A DNA stretch of 64,000 nucleotides from the NCBI GenBank assembly GCA_017303755.1, contig JAFLBS010000002.1, positions 310,001 to 374,000 on the forward strand. Direction: 5' to 3'. The translations under genes and the position numbers were made by a program. Below the pieces are notes generated by a model. That model had not been told where the DNA came from. It made no database searches and saw only the letters and a program-made list of their open reading frames with translations. The DNA comes from Flavobacteriales bacterium (GTDB lineage Bacteria > Bacteroidota > Bacteroidia > Flavobacteriales > Flavobacteriaceae). Positions 50,185 to 59,774 of this stretch are shown one piece after another (position 1 is the first letter of the stretch; every line of letters begins with the position of its first letter).

Positions 50185-53100
50185 ATGGAAAAGCTAAAAT
50201 CAATCCTTTTTTCTACTCGTTTAATGGCAATTTTATTTTTTACTTACGCATTTGCCATGGCGTGTGGAACTTTTATAGAAAGTAAATACAACACCGATAC
50301 TGCCCGAATATTAGTATACAACGCTTGGTGGTTTGAAGCCATTCATGTTTTTTTTGTGATTAACTTTTTCGGAAATATTAAGCGTTATCAATTGTATAAA
50401 AAAGAAAAATGGGCCACGTTGATTTTGCATTTGTCGTTCATTTTGATCATTGTTGGAGCATTTATTACACGTTACATTAGTTACGAAGGAATGATGCCCA
50501 TTCGTGAAAACGAAAGTTCTAATTTGGTGTATTCAGATAAAAACTTTCTAACTGTTTTTGTCGATGGTGATTACAAAGGCGCAATGAAACGCAGAGTTTT
50601 TGAAGAGCCTGTTTTATTGTCTGCAGCTACATCTAATAATTATTCTATTAACGACAAATTTGCTGAAATTCCGTTTGAAGTAGAGTTGTTAGAATACATG
50701 ATGGACGCTAAAGAAACCATTAAACCTAATGCAAACGGTAAACTTCACTTGAAATTGGTTGAATCGAGTGGTGGAACACGTCACGAACATTACTTAATTG
50801 AAGGTGAAGTACAAAATATTCACAATATTTTATTTGCGTTTAATAAAGAAACTAAAGGAGCAATCAACATCACTTTTAAAGACGGTAAAACAACTATATA
50901 TTCACCTTTTGATGGTCAGTTTATGCGAATGGCTGATAAGTTGCAGGGAAAAGTAGCCAAAGACAGTGTGCAAGATTTAATGTACCGCTCGTTGTATAAT
51001 TTAGCCGAAGCACAATTTGTTTTTCCAGAACAACCCATTAATGGAACCAAAGATTTTGTATCGAGCGGTAATTATAAAAACAAAAGAGCTGAAGATATTT
51101 TGAAACTAAAGATTTCTTCTGATGGAGAAGAAAAAACAGTTACTGTAAAAGGTTCAAAAGGAAAGCAAGGCGAACCCGTTTCAGTAAAAGTGGGAAAATT
51201 AGAATACACTTTGTTTTTTGGTAGTAAAGTATACGAATTGCCATTCAAAATTAAACTCAACGACTTCATTGCATTAAAATATCCCGGAACTGAAAAGAGT
51301 TTTTCTTCTTTTGAGAGTCAGGTTACTGTTATGGATGGAACTGATAATAGAGACGAGCGCATTTACATGAACCATATTTTAGATTACAAAGGGTTCCGAT
51401 TTTTTCAAGCTTCGTACGATGAAGACCAAAAAGGAACCGTTTTGTCTGTAAACCATGATTTTTGGGGAACAAACATTACCTATTTAGGCTATTTTTTACT
51501 GTATTTTGGATTAATGGCAATTCTATTTACTAAGCATTCGCGTTTTGCCGATTTAAAAAGAAAATTAGAAGCCATCAAGAAAAAGAAATCGGCATTTATA
51601 ACAATATTAATGCTGATGTTTTCTGTAGTTGGGATTTCTCAAAATCATGCTAATCATTCTGAAGTTCCGACTTTAAAACAGATTGATTCAATCATCAACA
51701 AATACAAAGTAACACCTAAACACGCAGCTCAATTTGGACGATTGGTGATTCAAGATGAAGGCGGACGTATGAAACCTATCAATACTTTTTCATCTGAATT
51801 ATTGAGAAAAGTAAGTAAAAGTGATACGTATAAAGACATGAACTCCGATCAGGTTTTTATGTCAATGACACAATTTCCAACGGTTTGGTTTGAAGTTCCA
51901 ATTATTTATTTGAGAAAAGGAAACGATAGTATTCGAAAAATCATCGGAATTAAAAGTGAAGATCAATATGCTTCTTTCCGCAATTTCTTTGATGAAAATG
52001 GAAATTACAAGTTGTCATCTTATTTAGAAAACGCATACAAAACACCCAATCCTAATAAGTTTGAAAAGGATTTCATTGAAACCGATAAAAAAGTAAATTT
52101 ATTAAACAGCGCTTTGAGTGGAAAAATTTTACGTGTTTTTCCGGTTCCAAACGATAGCAATAATAAATGGGTTTCGTATTTAGAAATCAATCACGCAACC
52201 GGAACTGCATTAGATACTATTAAAAATGTACTTCCTGTTTATTTTGATGAATTATTAAAAGCTACCGAAAAGAACGATTACACTATGGCCAATACCTTTT
52301 TGGTAGGTTTAGAAAATTATCAAAGAAAAGTAGGAGCTGCAGTTCGACCTTCAGATGACAAAATTAATTCTGAGATTTTATACAACAAATATGATGTCTT
52401 TCAAAAATTGCCTTATTTGTATATAACCATGGCTATTTTGATGCTCATTTTTACTATTATCCAAATTTTTAAAGATCGAAAATGGTTACGAGTAACAATT
52501 AATCTTTTTCATATTATCATCGGAATTTTATTTGCCATACAAACTTTAGCATTGATAGCGCGTTGGTACATATCGGGTCACGCACCTTGGAGCGACGCTT
52601 ATGAGAGTATTATTTATATTGCCTGGGCAACCATGTTTTTTGGTATGGCTTTCGATCGAAAATCAAAACTTACAGTGGCTTCAGCAGCTTTTGTAACTGC
52701 TATGATTTTGGCTCAAGCTTATGCCAATTGGATTGATCCTGCAATTGCAAATTTACAACCTGTTTTAAACTCCTATTGGTTAATGATTCATGTTGCTGTG
52801 ATTGTGGGTAGTTATGGTCCGTTTGCTTTAGGAATGATTTTAGGCTTTGTCGCTTTACTTTTGATTGCATTTACCAATTCAAAGAACAAAGCAAAAATGG
52901 AATTGAGTATCAAAGAAATAACTTACATTAACGAAATGGCATTGACAATCGGTTTGGTGATGTTAACCATTGGGAATTTCCTTGGAGGACAATGGGCCAA
53001 TGAAAGTTGGGGTAGATATTGGGGTTGGGATCCAAAAGAGACTTGGGCTTTAATCAGTATTATGGTATATGCTTTTGTAATTCATGCTCGATTTGTTCCT

Positions 53101-53328
53101 ATGCTAAGAGGATTGTGGGTATTTAACCTAATGAGTATGTTTGCTTTTGTGTCGATTTTATTTACTTATTATGGTGTGAATTTTCATTTAGTCGGACTGC
53201 ATTCGTACGCTAGTGGTGAGGCCAAATCATTGAGTTGGATTTATTACACCTTATTGGCTTTTACAGTTATTGGTGCACTGGCTTATCCGAGTTATAAAAA
53301 GTATTATAAGAACAAAAAAGTGAATTAA
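50185..53328 (+). CDS. Fused ResB/CcsA cytochrome c biogenesis protein
   Basis: A 1047-residue system II cytochrome c synthetase. The N-terminal ResB/CcsB part has paired membrane helices near residues 10-30, 50-70 and 75-95, a large periplasmic domain, and a helix at about 435. A middle periplasmic part (about 480-740) with RLVIQDEGGRMKPINTF leads to the CcsA part, with the heme-binding WWD motif WGRYWGWDPKETWALIS and HAPWSDAYES. Bacteroidota commonly fuse the two. It delivers heme to apocytochromes c outside the membrane. Confidence 0.93.
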   Translation: MEKLKSILFSTRLMAILFFTYAFAMACGTFIESKYNTDTARILVYNAWWFEAIHVFFVINFFGNIKRYQLYKKEKWATLILHLSFILIIVGAFITRYISYEGMMPIRENESSNLVYSDKNFLTVFVDGDYKGAMKRRVFEEPVLLSAATSNNYSINDKFAEIPFEVELLEYMMDAKETIKPNANGKLHLKLVESSGGTRHEHYLIEGEVQNIHNILFAFNKETKGAINITFKDGKTTIYSPFDGQFMRMADKLQGKVAKDSVQDLMYRSLYNLAEAQFVFPEQPINGTKDFVSSGNYKNKRAEDILKLKISSDGEEKTVTVKGSKGKQGEPVSVKVGKLEYTLFFGSKVYELPFKIKLNDFIALKYPGTEKSFSSFESQVTVMDGTDNRDERIYMNHILDYKGFRFFQASYDEDQKGTVLSVNHDFWGTNITYLGYFLLYFGLMAILFTKHSRFADLKRKLEAIKKKKSAFITILMLMFSVVGISQNHANHSEVPTLKQIDSIINKYKVTPKHAAQFGRLVIQDEGGRMKPINTFSSELLRKVSKSDTYKDMNSDQVFMSMTQFPTVWFEVPIIYLRKGNDSIRKIIGIKSEDQYASFRNFFDENGNYKLSSYLENAYKTPNPNKFEKDFIETDKKVNLLNSALSGKILRVFPVPNDSNNKWVSYLEINHATGTALDTIKNVLPVYFDELLKATEKNDYTMANTFLVGLENYQRKVGAAVRPSDDKINSEILYNKYDVFQKLPYLYITMAILMLIFTIIQIFKDRKWLRVTINLFHIIIGILFAIQTLALIARWYISGHAPWSDAYESIIYIAWATMFFGMAFDRKSKLTVASAAFVTAMILAQAYANWIDPAIANLQPVLNSYWLMIHVAVIVGSYGPFALGMILGFVALLLIAFTNSKNKAKMELSIKEITYINEMALTIGLVMLTIGNFLGGQWANESWGRYWGWDPKETWALISIMVYAFVIHARFVPMLRGLWVFNLMSMFAFVSILFTYYGVNFHLVGLHSYASGEAKSLSWIYYTLLAFTVIGALAYPSYKKYYKNKKVN

Positions 53329-53390
53329 TAATCAGAATTTCAACAACTTTTATATATTTGAAAATCTATACAAATTAAATTAATAGAAAA

Positions 53391-53972
53391 ATGAAAAATT
53401 TAGTAGTAATCCTAGCAATGTTGTCGTTCAGTCTTATTTCATGTGGGCAAAACAAACCAACGTTGACTGTTAATAACGAAAAGAAAATGGATAAACCTTC
53501 AATACATCAATTCAAAGTAACCGATATTAACGGCAATGTATTTGACTTCTCCAAATATAAAGGATATAAAATTCTTGTGGTCAATACAGCATCTGAGTGT
53601 GGTTTGACGCCGCAATATGCAGAGCTGCAACAGCTTTACGAGCGTTATAAAGATAAAAACGTAATTATTGTAGCGTTTCCAGCTAACAATTTTGGTGCAC
53701 AAGAACCAGGAACCAATAAAGAAATAGCCACTTTCTGTCAGAAGAATTACGGAGTTACTTTCCCTGTAATGAGTAAAGTTTCTGTAAAAGGTGCTGACAT
53801 GTGTGATGTGTATCAGTTTTTGACTCAAAAAGATAAAAATCTAACATTGTCCAGTAATGTGGAATGGAACTTCCAAAAATACTTGCTCAATGAAAAAGGC
53901 GAATTAGTTCAGATGTTTTCACCACAAACAAAACCAATGAGTCCAGAAATTATGGCCGCATTACAACAATAA
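53391..53972 (+). CDS. Lipoprotein glutathione peroxidase (thiol peroxidase type)
   Basis: A 193-residue protein. A lipoprotein signal ends in LISC (acylated Cys18). The GPx fold shows NTASECGLTPQYAELQQLY with peroxidatic Cys70 (cysteine, not selenocysteine), AFPANNFGAQEPG with Gln104, and VEWNFQKYLL with the third catalytic Trp/Asn. It probably reduces peroxides with thioredoxin-like donors at the envelope. TATATTTG at 53350 is a candidate -7 box. Followed by a terminator. Confidence 0.92.
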   Translation: MKNLVVILAMLSFSLISCGQNKPTLTVNNEKKMDKPSIHQFKVTDINGNVFDFSKYKGYKILVVNTASECGLTPQYAELQQLYERYKDKNVIIVAFPANNFGAQEPGTNKEIATFCQKNYGVTFPVMSKVSVKGADMCDVYQFLTQKDKNLTLSSNVEWNFQKYLLNEKGELVQMFSPQTKPMSPEIMAALQQ

Positions 53973-53981
53973 AATATAAAG

Positions 53982-54008
53982 ACCTTATGAATTTCATAAG
54001 GTTTTTTT
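53982..54008. terminator. Terminator between gpx and the GNAT gene
   Basis: ACCTTATGA pairs with TCATAAGGT around ATT, followed by seven T's. It serves the peroxidase gene and abuts the stop of the convergent GNAT gene. Confidence 0.8.
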
Positions 54009-54501
54009 ATAGCATCTTTTGAACAAAGACAGAGTGCAGCCAACGGTCAAATTTGAATCCGGTTTCTTTAATAATGCCCACCGTTTGGAATCCGAATTTT
54101 TCATGGAATTCAATACTCGATGTGTTTTCTGAGTCGATTACACCAATCATTGTATGCAGTTTTTGAGCCTTGGCTAACTCAATTAATTTGGTTAAAATCA
54201 ATTTTCCAATTCCTTTTCCAAGATGATTTGGGTGAGCGTAGACCGAATGTTCTACGGTGAATTTATACGCTTCTCTGAAACGAAATTCGCTGTAAAATCC
54301 AAAACCAACTACTTCATTATTACTTTCAGCTACAATTATTGGGAATCCTTTTTTTAATTTATCATCAAAAATTGCCTTTTGTTGCTCGATTGTTCGAATA
54401 GTATAATCGTACAAGGCGGTCGAATTCAGTATGTTATAATTGATGATTTCCAAAATAACATCTGTGTCATCAATGTTATAATTTCGTATTGAGATTTCCA
54501 T
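54007..54501 (-). CDS. GNAT-family N-acetyltransferase
   Basis: A 164-residue acetyltransferase of the phosphinothricin/methionine-sulfone type (PAT/MddA-like). The acetyl-CoA site is seen in HSVYAHPNHLGKGIGKLIL (the Q/RxxGxG/A-type loop is HLGKGIGK). IGVIDSENTSSIEFHEKFGF follows and the end is FDRWLHSVFVQK. Amino-group donor acetyl-CoA; the natural acceptor is unknown. Divergent from menD. Confidence 0.88.
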   Translation of the reverse strand: MEISIRNYNIDDTDVILEIINYNILNSTALYDYTIRTIEQQKAIFDDKLKKGFPIIVAESNNEVVGFGFYSEFRFREAYKFTVEHSVYAHPNHLGKGIGKLILTKLIELAKAQKLHTMIGVIDSENTSSIEFHEKFGFQTVGIIKETGFKFDRWLHSVFVQKML

Positions 54502-54565
54502 AAAAGGTATTGAAAAGTAGTGTTAAAAAAACAATTCAAATGTAGTAAAAAACTCAGTAAGTTAG

Positions 54566-54573
54566 TAACTTTG
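54566..54573 (+). promoter_or_regulatory. Candidate -7 box of menD
   Basis: TAACTTTG, 19 bp before the menD ATG. No clear -33 TTG. Confidence 0.4.
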
Positions 54574-54592
54574 CAAATTACAATTAAAGAAA

Positions 54593-56248
54593 ATGATGTA
54601 CCCAAAAATACCTTTAGCACAATCAATAATTGAAATTTTTCGTGCCAAAGGAATTGATACTATCGTAATTTCTCCTGGTTCACGAAATGCGCCGTTAACG
54701 ATTGGTTTTTCTAACAATTCTGCTTTCAAATGTTATAGTATCGCTGATGAGCGTTCGGCTGGCTTTTTTGCTCTTGGAATGGCACAACAACTGCAAAAAC
54801 CAGTTGCTTTAGTTTGTACTTCAGGTTCAGCATTGCTCAATTATTATCCAGCATTTGCTGAAGCATTTTACAATCAAATTCCTTTAATTGTAGTTTCTGC
54901 CGATCGACCTCTGGATAAAATTGATATAGGAGATGGACAAACCATTCGACAACAGTATGTATTTTCCAACCACAGTATTTTTAATGCTAATCTTCATGAA
55001 AATGCAGGTGATGAAAATGATATATTGATTAACGAAGCCATTAATCTTTCGATTTCTAAAAAAGGACCAGTTCATATTAATGTTCCTTTTGAAGAGCCAT
55101 TGTACGAAATCGTAGATGAACTTTCCATTGAGCCAAAAATTATATCATATACGCAATCAAAACCCATTCTCAACGACTTAAGTATTTATGCACACTTTTG
55201 GAATCAATCCCAGAAGAAATTGATTTTAATTGGTGGTTTGGAACCAAATTCAATAGAGCAATCTTTTTTAGATGCTTTGGGAATGGATGAGTCAGTTGTG
55301 GTGATGACCGAAGTGACTTCCAACGTGCATCATCCTAATTTTATTACCAATATTGACACCATAATTACTCCGTTTACCGAAAAAGAGTTTTCAGATTATC
55401 AACCCGATTTGTTGATTACTTTTGGTGGAATGATTGTTTCTAAACGAATCAAATCCTATTTGCGAAAGTACAAATCCATTCAACATTGGCACATTGATGA
55501 ACTTAGAGCATATGACACATTTGGTTCACTTACCAAACATTTTGTAGTGGCTCCGAATTACTTTTTTCAGCAATTTTTTCCACAAACCATCTCTGTTGAA
55601 AGCGATTATCAAAGTAAACTATTGAAAATAAGAAGCGATAGAGAAAAAAAGCATCAAACCTATATGGAAGCAATTCCATTTTCAGATTTGAAAGCATTTG
55701 ACGTTATTTTGCCTACTATTTCAACTCATTTTGATTTGCAAATCAGTAATAGTTCTCCTATTCGATACGCACAATTGTTTACAATCAACTCAAAAGTTTC
55801 CGTTTTTTGTAACAGAGGAACGAGCGGAATTGATGGTAGTACTTCAACGGCAATCGGAGCAGCAGTAGCTTCTCAAAAACCGACGATTTTTATTACTGGT
55901 GATATTGGTTTTTTGTACGATAGTAATGCGTTGTGGAATAATTACATTCCAAAGGAGTTCAAAATAATACTCATCAATAATGGTGGAGGTGGAATTTTTA
56001 GAATTTTACCTGGACATCAAGAATCACCAACTTTCAATACTTTTTTTGAAACGTCTCACTGTTTAACAGCCGAACATTTAGCAAAAATGTATCAACTGGA
56101 TTATGTTATTGCTAGCAATGAAAAAAGTTTAAAACGCGGGTTAAAACATTTGTACAATCAAAATGATAAGCCTTGTATATTGGAAGTTTTTACACCAACG
56201 CTCGAGAATGATAAAATCTTACTCGACTACTTCAAAGCTTTAGTTTAG
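54593..56248 (+). CDS. menD: MenD, SEPHCHC synthase of menaquinone synthesis
   Basis: A 551-residue thiamine-diphosphate enzyme joining 2-oxoglutarate and isochorismate. The N-terminal pyrimidine-binding domain has VISPGSRNAPLTIGFSNN and CTSGSALLNYYPAFAEA; the C-terminal ThDP domain has FCNRGTSGIDGSTSTAIGA and GDIGFLYDSNALWNN with the Mg2+-binding Asp/Asn. Two adjacent ATG codons (54593, 54596) are possible starts. With menB and menA further along, it shows that the organism makes menaquinone. Confidence 0.95.
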   Translation: MMYPKIPLAQSIIEIFRAKGIDTIVISPGSRNAPLTIGFSNNSAFKCYSIADERSAGFFALGMAQQLQKPVALVCTSGSALLNYYPAFAEAFYNQIPLIVVSADRPLDKIDIGDGQTIRQQYVFSNHSIFNANLHENAGDENDILINEAINLSISKKGPVHINVPFEEPLYEIVDELSIEPKIISYTQSKPILNDLSIYAHFWNQSQKKLILIGGLEPNSIEQSFLDALGMDESVVVMTEVTSNVHHPNFITNIDTIITPFTEKEFSDYQPDLLITFGGMIVSKRIKSYLRKYKSIQHWHIDELRAYDTFGSLTKHFVVAPNYFFQQFFPQTISVESDYQSKLLKIRSDREKKHQTYMEAIPFSDLKAFDVILPTISTHFDLQISNSSPIRYAQLFTINSKVSVFCNRGTSGIDGSTSTAIGAAVASQKPTIFITGDIGFLYDSNALWNNYIPKEFKIILINNGGGGIFRILPGHQESPTFNTFFETSHCLTAEHLAKMYQLDYVIASNEKSLKRGLKHLYNQNDKPCILEVFTPTLENDKILLDYFKALV

Positions 56249-56293
56249 TTTTAAGTAAATTCTACACATAAGCGGTATTATTTTCTGAATTCG

Positions 56294-56301
56294 TACCTTT
56301 G
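56294..56301 (+). promoter_or_regulatory. Candidate -7 box of the cvfB-like gene
   Basis: TACCTTTG, 18 bp before the ATG. No convincing -33 box. Confidence 0.35.
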
Positions 56302-56319
56302 CACCTTTATACTTGAATT

Positions 56320-57150
56320 ATGATTGAAATAGGAAAATACAACACTCTCAAAATTGAACGTTCAACCAACGTCGGACTTTTTTTATCCGATGGAGAGAAA
56401 GACATTCTACTGCCCAATAAATACGTTCCGAATGTGTATGAAATAGGTGAGGAGTTGATTGTTTTTGTGTATTTGGATCATGAAGAACGTCCGGTTGCAA
56501 CTACATTGGAACCGTACATCAAATTGAATGAATTTGGTTGGTTGCGCGTAAATTACATCAATGAATTTGGTGCTTTTTTAGATTGGGGTTTGGAAAAAGA
56601 TTTGTTTGTTCCTTTTAAAGAGCAAGCGCGCCCAATGGAACAAGGCAAGCGCTATTTGGTGTATATGTATTCGGATGAACGTACACAGCGATTAGTCGCG
56701 TCGAGTAAAACCAACCAGTTTTTAAGCAACGACGAAATCAACCTTGAAAAAAACGAAGAAGTTGATTTGATAATTTCTCACATAACTGATTTAGGAATCA
56801 ATGTCATCATCAACGAAAAACACAAAGGTTTGGTGTATAAAGACGAGGCGTATGTTGATGTAAAACCAGGTCAGCGCATGAAAGGCTTCATCAAAACCAT
56901 TCGCCCCGACGGAAAAATAGATGTTAGTTTCCAAAAATTAGGCTACGAAAGTGTCGAACCCAATGCAGAGAAAATTCTAAGCGAACTCCGATCGAGTAGA
57001 GGTTTTCTTCGTTTGAATGATAACAGTCATCCAGAAGACATCAAAACCGTACTTCAAATGAGCAAGAAGACATTCAAAAAAGCCATTGGTTTACTTTACA
57101 AAGAAAAGCTCATCGAAATCAAAGACGACGGAATTCACCTCTTTCAATAA
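56320..57150 (+). CDS. CvfB-like S1-domain RNA-binding protein
   Basis: A 276-residue cytoplasmic protein. Tandem OB/S1-like domains run through residues 1-210 (for example FGAFLDWGLEKDLFVPFKEQ and GQRMKGFIKTIRPDGKIDVS), and the C-terminus is a winged helix (MSKKTFKKAIGLLYKEKLIEI). This architecture is that of CvfB, an RNA-binding regulator known from Staphylococcus. Target RNAs unknown. Confidence 0.88.
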   Translation: MIEIGKYNTLKIERSTNVGLFLSDGEKDILLPNKYVPNVYEIGEELIVFVYLDHEERPVATTLEPYIKLNEFGWLRVNYINEFGAFLDWGLEKDLFVPFKEQARPMEQGKRYLVYMYSDERTQRLVASSKTNQFLSNDEINLEKNEEVDLIISHITDLGINVIINEKHKGLVYKDEAYVDVKPGQRMKGFIKTIRPDGKIDVSFQKLGYESVEPNAEKILSELRSSRGFLRLNDNSHPEDIKTVLQMSKKTFKKAIGLLYKEKLIEIKDDGIHLFQ

Positions 57151-57180
57151 CCTTTTTGTTAAAATTTCTTTAGAATATAG

Positions 57181-57222
57181 TTGTGTTTCAAATTACATTT
57201 GTACATTTGTATATACAAATGT
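57181..57222 (+). promoter_or_regulatory. Promoter with tandem -7 boxes and a 20-bp perfect palindrome
   Basis: Two adjacent TACATTTG boxes (57194-57201 and 57202-57209); TTG at 57181 is 18 bp before the second. The palindrome ACATTTGTATATACAAATGT (57203-57222) covers the second box and the start region, as an operator would. Confidence 0.55.
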
Positions 57223-57228
57223 TATACA

Positions 57229-58107
57229 TTGGAACGCAAAGATTTTATAAAAACACTACTAGGAGCAATGGCAATAACTTCGCTAGAACCTTTCTATAAT
57301 TGGTCTAAACAATTACAGACAAATGATGTTTTGATGCCTGTTTTGTTCATTGGTCACGGTTCGCCTATGAACGGAATAGAGGATAATGAGTTTTCACGCT
57401 CATGGTCAAAATACGGAAGAGAGATTCCGCAGCCCAAAGCGGTTTTAGTAGTTTCGGCACATTGGCTAACCAATGGAACGTATGTAACTGCCATGGATAA
57501 TCCCAAAACAATTCACGATTTTGGTGGTTTTCCAAAAGAGTTGTTCGATGTTCAATATCCAGCAAAAGGTAGTTTAGAAGTCGCTCAAGACACCCAGAAG
57601 ATAATCACTTCAACCAATGTTCATTTGGATCACGATTGGGGTTTGGATCACGGAACATGGACTGTGGTTCGTCATATGTATCCCAATGCTGATATTCCGG
57701 TACTTCAATTGAGCATTGATTACAATAAACCCGCTTCGTATCATTATAATTTGGCAAAAGAATTACTGCAACTGCGACGAAAAGGAGTTTTGATTATTGG
57801 TAGCGGAAACATGGTGCACAACTTGCGAATGGTCGCTTGGGATAAACTCAACGTAGACAACTACGGATTTGATTGGACGCAAGAAATGAATGCCATCTTC
57901 AAAGAAAAAATTTCAAAAGGTGATCATCAGGCTTTAATTGAATATGAAAAACTAAATAAAGCGGCATTAATGGCGATTCCGACTCCCGATCATTATTGCC
58001 CAATGTTGTATGCATTAGCACTGCAAACTTCAAATGATACAGTAGAATTTTTTAACGATAAAGCCGTTGGTGGTTCACTAACCATGACGTCAGTGAAAAT
58101 CGGTTAA
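57229..58107 (+). CDS. DODA-type extradiol dioxygenase-like protein (YgiD family)
   Basis: A 292-residue enzyme of the class III extradiol dioxygenase / 4,5-DOPA dioxygenase family. Metal ligand regions are LFIGHGSPMNG, VVSAHWLTNGTY, LDHDWGLDHGTWTVV and IGSGNMVHNL. A TTG start (MERKDFIKTLLGAM) is inferred: there is no in-frame ATG before residue 14 of this frame, and the promoter palindrome ends 6 bp upstream. A longer frame would translate the promoter. Natural substrate unknown. Its end overlaps the convergent PH gene by 4 bp. Confidence 0.85.
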   Translation: MERKDFIKTLLGAMAITSLEPFYNWSKQLQTNDVLMPVLFIGHGSPMNGIEDNEFSRSWSKYGREIPQPKAVLVVSAHWLTNGTYVTAMDNPKTIHDFGGFPKELFDVQYPAKGSLEVAQDTQKIITSTNVHLDHDWGLDHGTWTVVRHMYPNADIPVLQLSIDYNKPASYHYNLAKELLQLRRKGVLIIGSGNMVHNLRMVAWDKLNVDNYGFDWTQEMNAIFKEKISKGDHQALIEYEKLNKAALMAIPTPDHYCPMLYALALQTSNDTVEFFNDKAVGGSLTMTSVKIG

Positions 58108-58535
58108 TCCATTTTGATTTCGATATTCGGATTGATTTTTTTTAATTCTTCTAAGAAAATGGAACTGTTACTAGGAGAAACAAACACGTCATCGTATTGA
58201 TTGTACGTAATGATGAATCCGTTAGTGTCTAATGCAGGCTTCATCGAAACGGGAACAAATAGACCAGAATGTAATTTGATTTTCTTGATTTTAGTAATGT
58301 CAATTCGACCTCTAAACGGACCCGAACGGTACAATAAAAATTGAGTTTTAATAACGTAACGTGTGTCCAATAAAATCCAAATAATAATTCCGATGGATAA
58401 TCCCAAAATCAATACAGGAAGTAACGGCATATCACCAATCAGTAATCCGTTGACTAGCAATGCGGTCATTACAATTACGATTCCCCACAGAATAATCTGA
58501 GTTACTTTGTTTTTGGTAGATAAAAAACGTTTCAT
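58104..58535 (-). CDS. Small bacterial PH-like membrane protein
   Basis: A 143-residue protein. Two adjacent hydrophobic helices (IILWGIVIVMTALLVNGL and LPVLILGLSIGIIIWILL) are followed by a beta-rich domain of bacterial PH type (TQFLLYRSGPFRGRIDITKIKKIKLH). The layout resembles YdbS-like proteins. A TAATTTTG box lies just upstream at 58550. Function unknown; monocistronic. Confidence 0.7.
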   Translation of the reverse strand: MKRFLSTKNKVTQIILWGIVIVMTALLVNGLLIGDMPLLPVLILGLSIGIIIWILLDTRYVIKTQFLLYRSGPFRGRIDITKIKKIKLHSGLFVPVSMKPALDTNGFIITYNQYDDVFVSPSNSSIFLEELKKINPNIEIKMD

Positions 58536-58590
58536 AGCACACTTTTTTACAAAATTACTAAATATTGTAATTTAAAATCGTTTTTTCTTA

Positions 58591-59715
58591 TTAAATTCCT
58601 AATGAAGATCGAGTTGCGCTCAACAATGCATCTTTATGAACCATAACCGAAATCGCTTTTAATTTCACATAAGCTGCACTCATGTAAATGTATCCATTAT
58701 GTCCAGCGTTATCCGTTCCCCAAGAATTCTTTACTTTATAGTACATATTACCTTTTTGATCTTTCATTGTTCCAACAATATGCATCAAATGATCATCGGT
58801 AGTGTTATAGTTTTCAAATTCTGATTGACGTAACTCAGCTGTTACGTTTTTCTCAGGTTTAATTTCAGTTAGAATGGAAGTGGAGTCGCTGTCATTTTCG
58901 GGTACAACGGCAATTCCGTATGTTTTTGAAAATGTTTTCTCACTTACATCAGCATCCAAAGCCACGGTGTACCCATTTTTTAATGCATTATCAATATTCT
59001 CAATAAATTCATTTAAAGGCAAATTCAGAAACGAACCATTAGCAAAGTTATCCGGAATATTTAAAATAAATTTAGAATAATAGGGTTCGTGAGTAAACGA
59101 AGTAATGGTAACATAATCAGCTAATTTGAGTTGTGTCGTTTCTAAAAACTGTTTTGGAGTGTATTGTTTTCCGTCGTAAGTAAATTCAGTTAACGGTTTT
59201 CCGATGTTTTGATCTAAAATAGCTTCGTAATCACTTTTCCAAGTTGTGGCTAATTTCATTGGATTTTTCACCACACTTTTCAACAAATCTTCCAAATCTT
59301 TTGCCATTTTAGAATGGTTTAATTTAGAACCATTTATTCTTCCTGAATAAGCACTTTCGGGAACCAAACCATATTCTAAAGCACTATTAATAACATCATG
59401 ATTCAATCCGCCTTCACCAAACTGCGCTTTTCCTTGTCGCATCACATAATTCAGTGCTTTTTTGGGGTAGGTTTGTCGAACGGAATACATTTCGGATAAG
59501 TCAATAGGTTTACCCGTTATTCTTACTATTTCTGACTCTAAAAAAGAAGTAGAAGAAAAACTCCAACACGTTCCAGTATTGTCTTGTGAAATTACAGGTA
59601 AACATGGAACTTCTGTTACGGTCTGAAAATCATACTTTTGGGAGTAGCAAATTACCGATGTTGAAAGTGCAAAAAACAACACTATTTTTTTTCCAGTAAA
59701 AATCAAATTTTTCAT
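58591..59715 (-). CDS. Exported papain-like (C1B, bleomycin-hydrolase type) peptidase
   Basis: A 374-residue peptidase with a signal peptide (KKIVLFFALSTSVICYSQ). The catalytic Cys lies in QDNTGTCWSFSSTSFLESE, the His in TTDDHLMHIVGT and the Asn in YKVKNSWGTDNAGHNGYIYM, the aminopeptidase C/bleomycin hydrolase pattern. It is probably periplasmic or outside the cell. The substrate is unknown. A leader of about 60 bp separates it from the divergent menB gene. Confidence 0.88.
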   Translation of the reverse strand: MKNLIFTGKKIVLFFALSTSVICYSQKYDFQTVTEVPCLPVISQDNTGTCWSFSSTSFLESEIVRITGKPIDLSEMYSVRQTYPKKALNYVMRQGKAQFGEGGLNHDVINSALEYGLVPESAYSGRINGSKLNHSKMAKDLEDLLKSVVKNPMKLATTWKSDYEAILDQNIGKPLTEFTYDGKQYTPKQFLETTQLKLADYVTITSFTHEPYYSKFILNIPDNFANGSFLNLPLNEFIENIDNALKNGYTVALDADVSEKTFSKTYGIAVVPENDSDSTSILTEIKPEKNVTAELRQSEFENYNTTDDHLMHIVGTMKDQKGNMYYKVKNSWGTDNAGHNGYIYMSAAYVKLKAISVMVHKDALLSATRSSLGI

Positions 59716-59774
59716 TTCTTTTAGTAAATAATTGGGGTTAAATATACTATTTTTACGCTAATAAAAATTTTACC

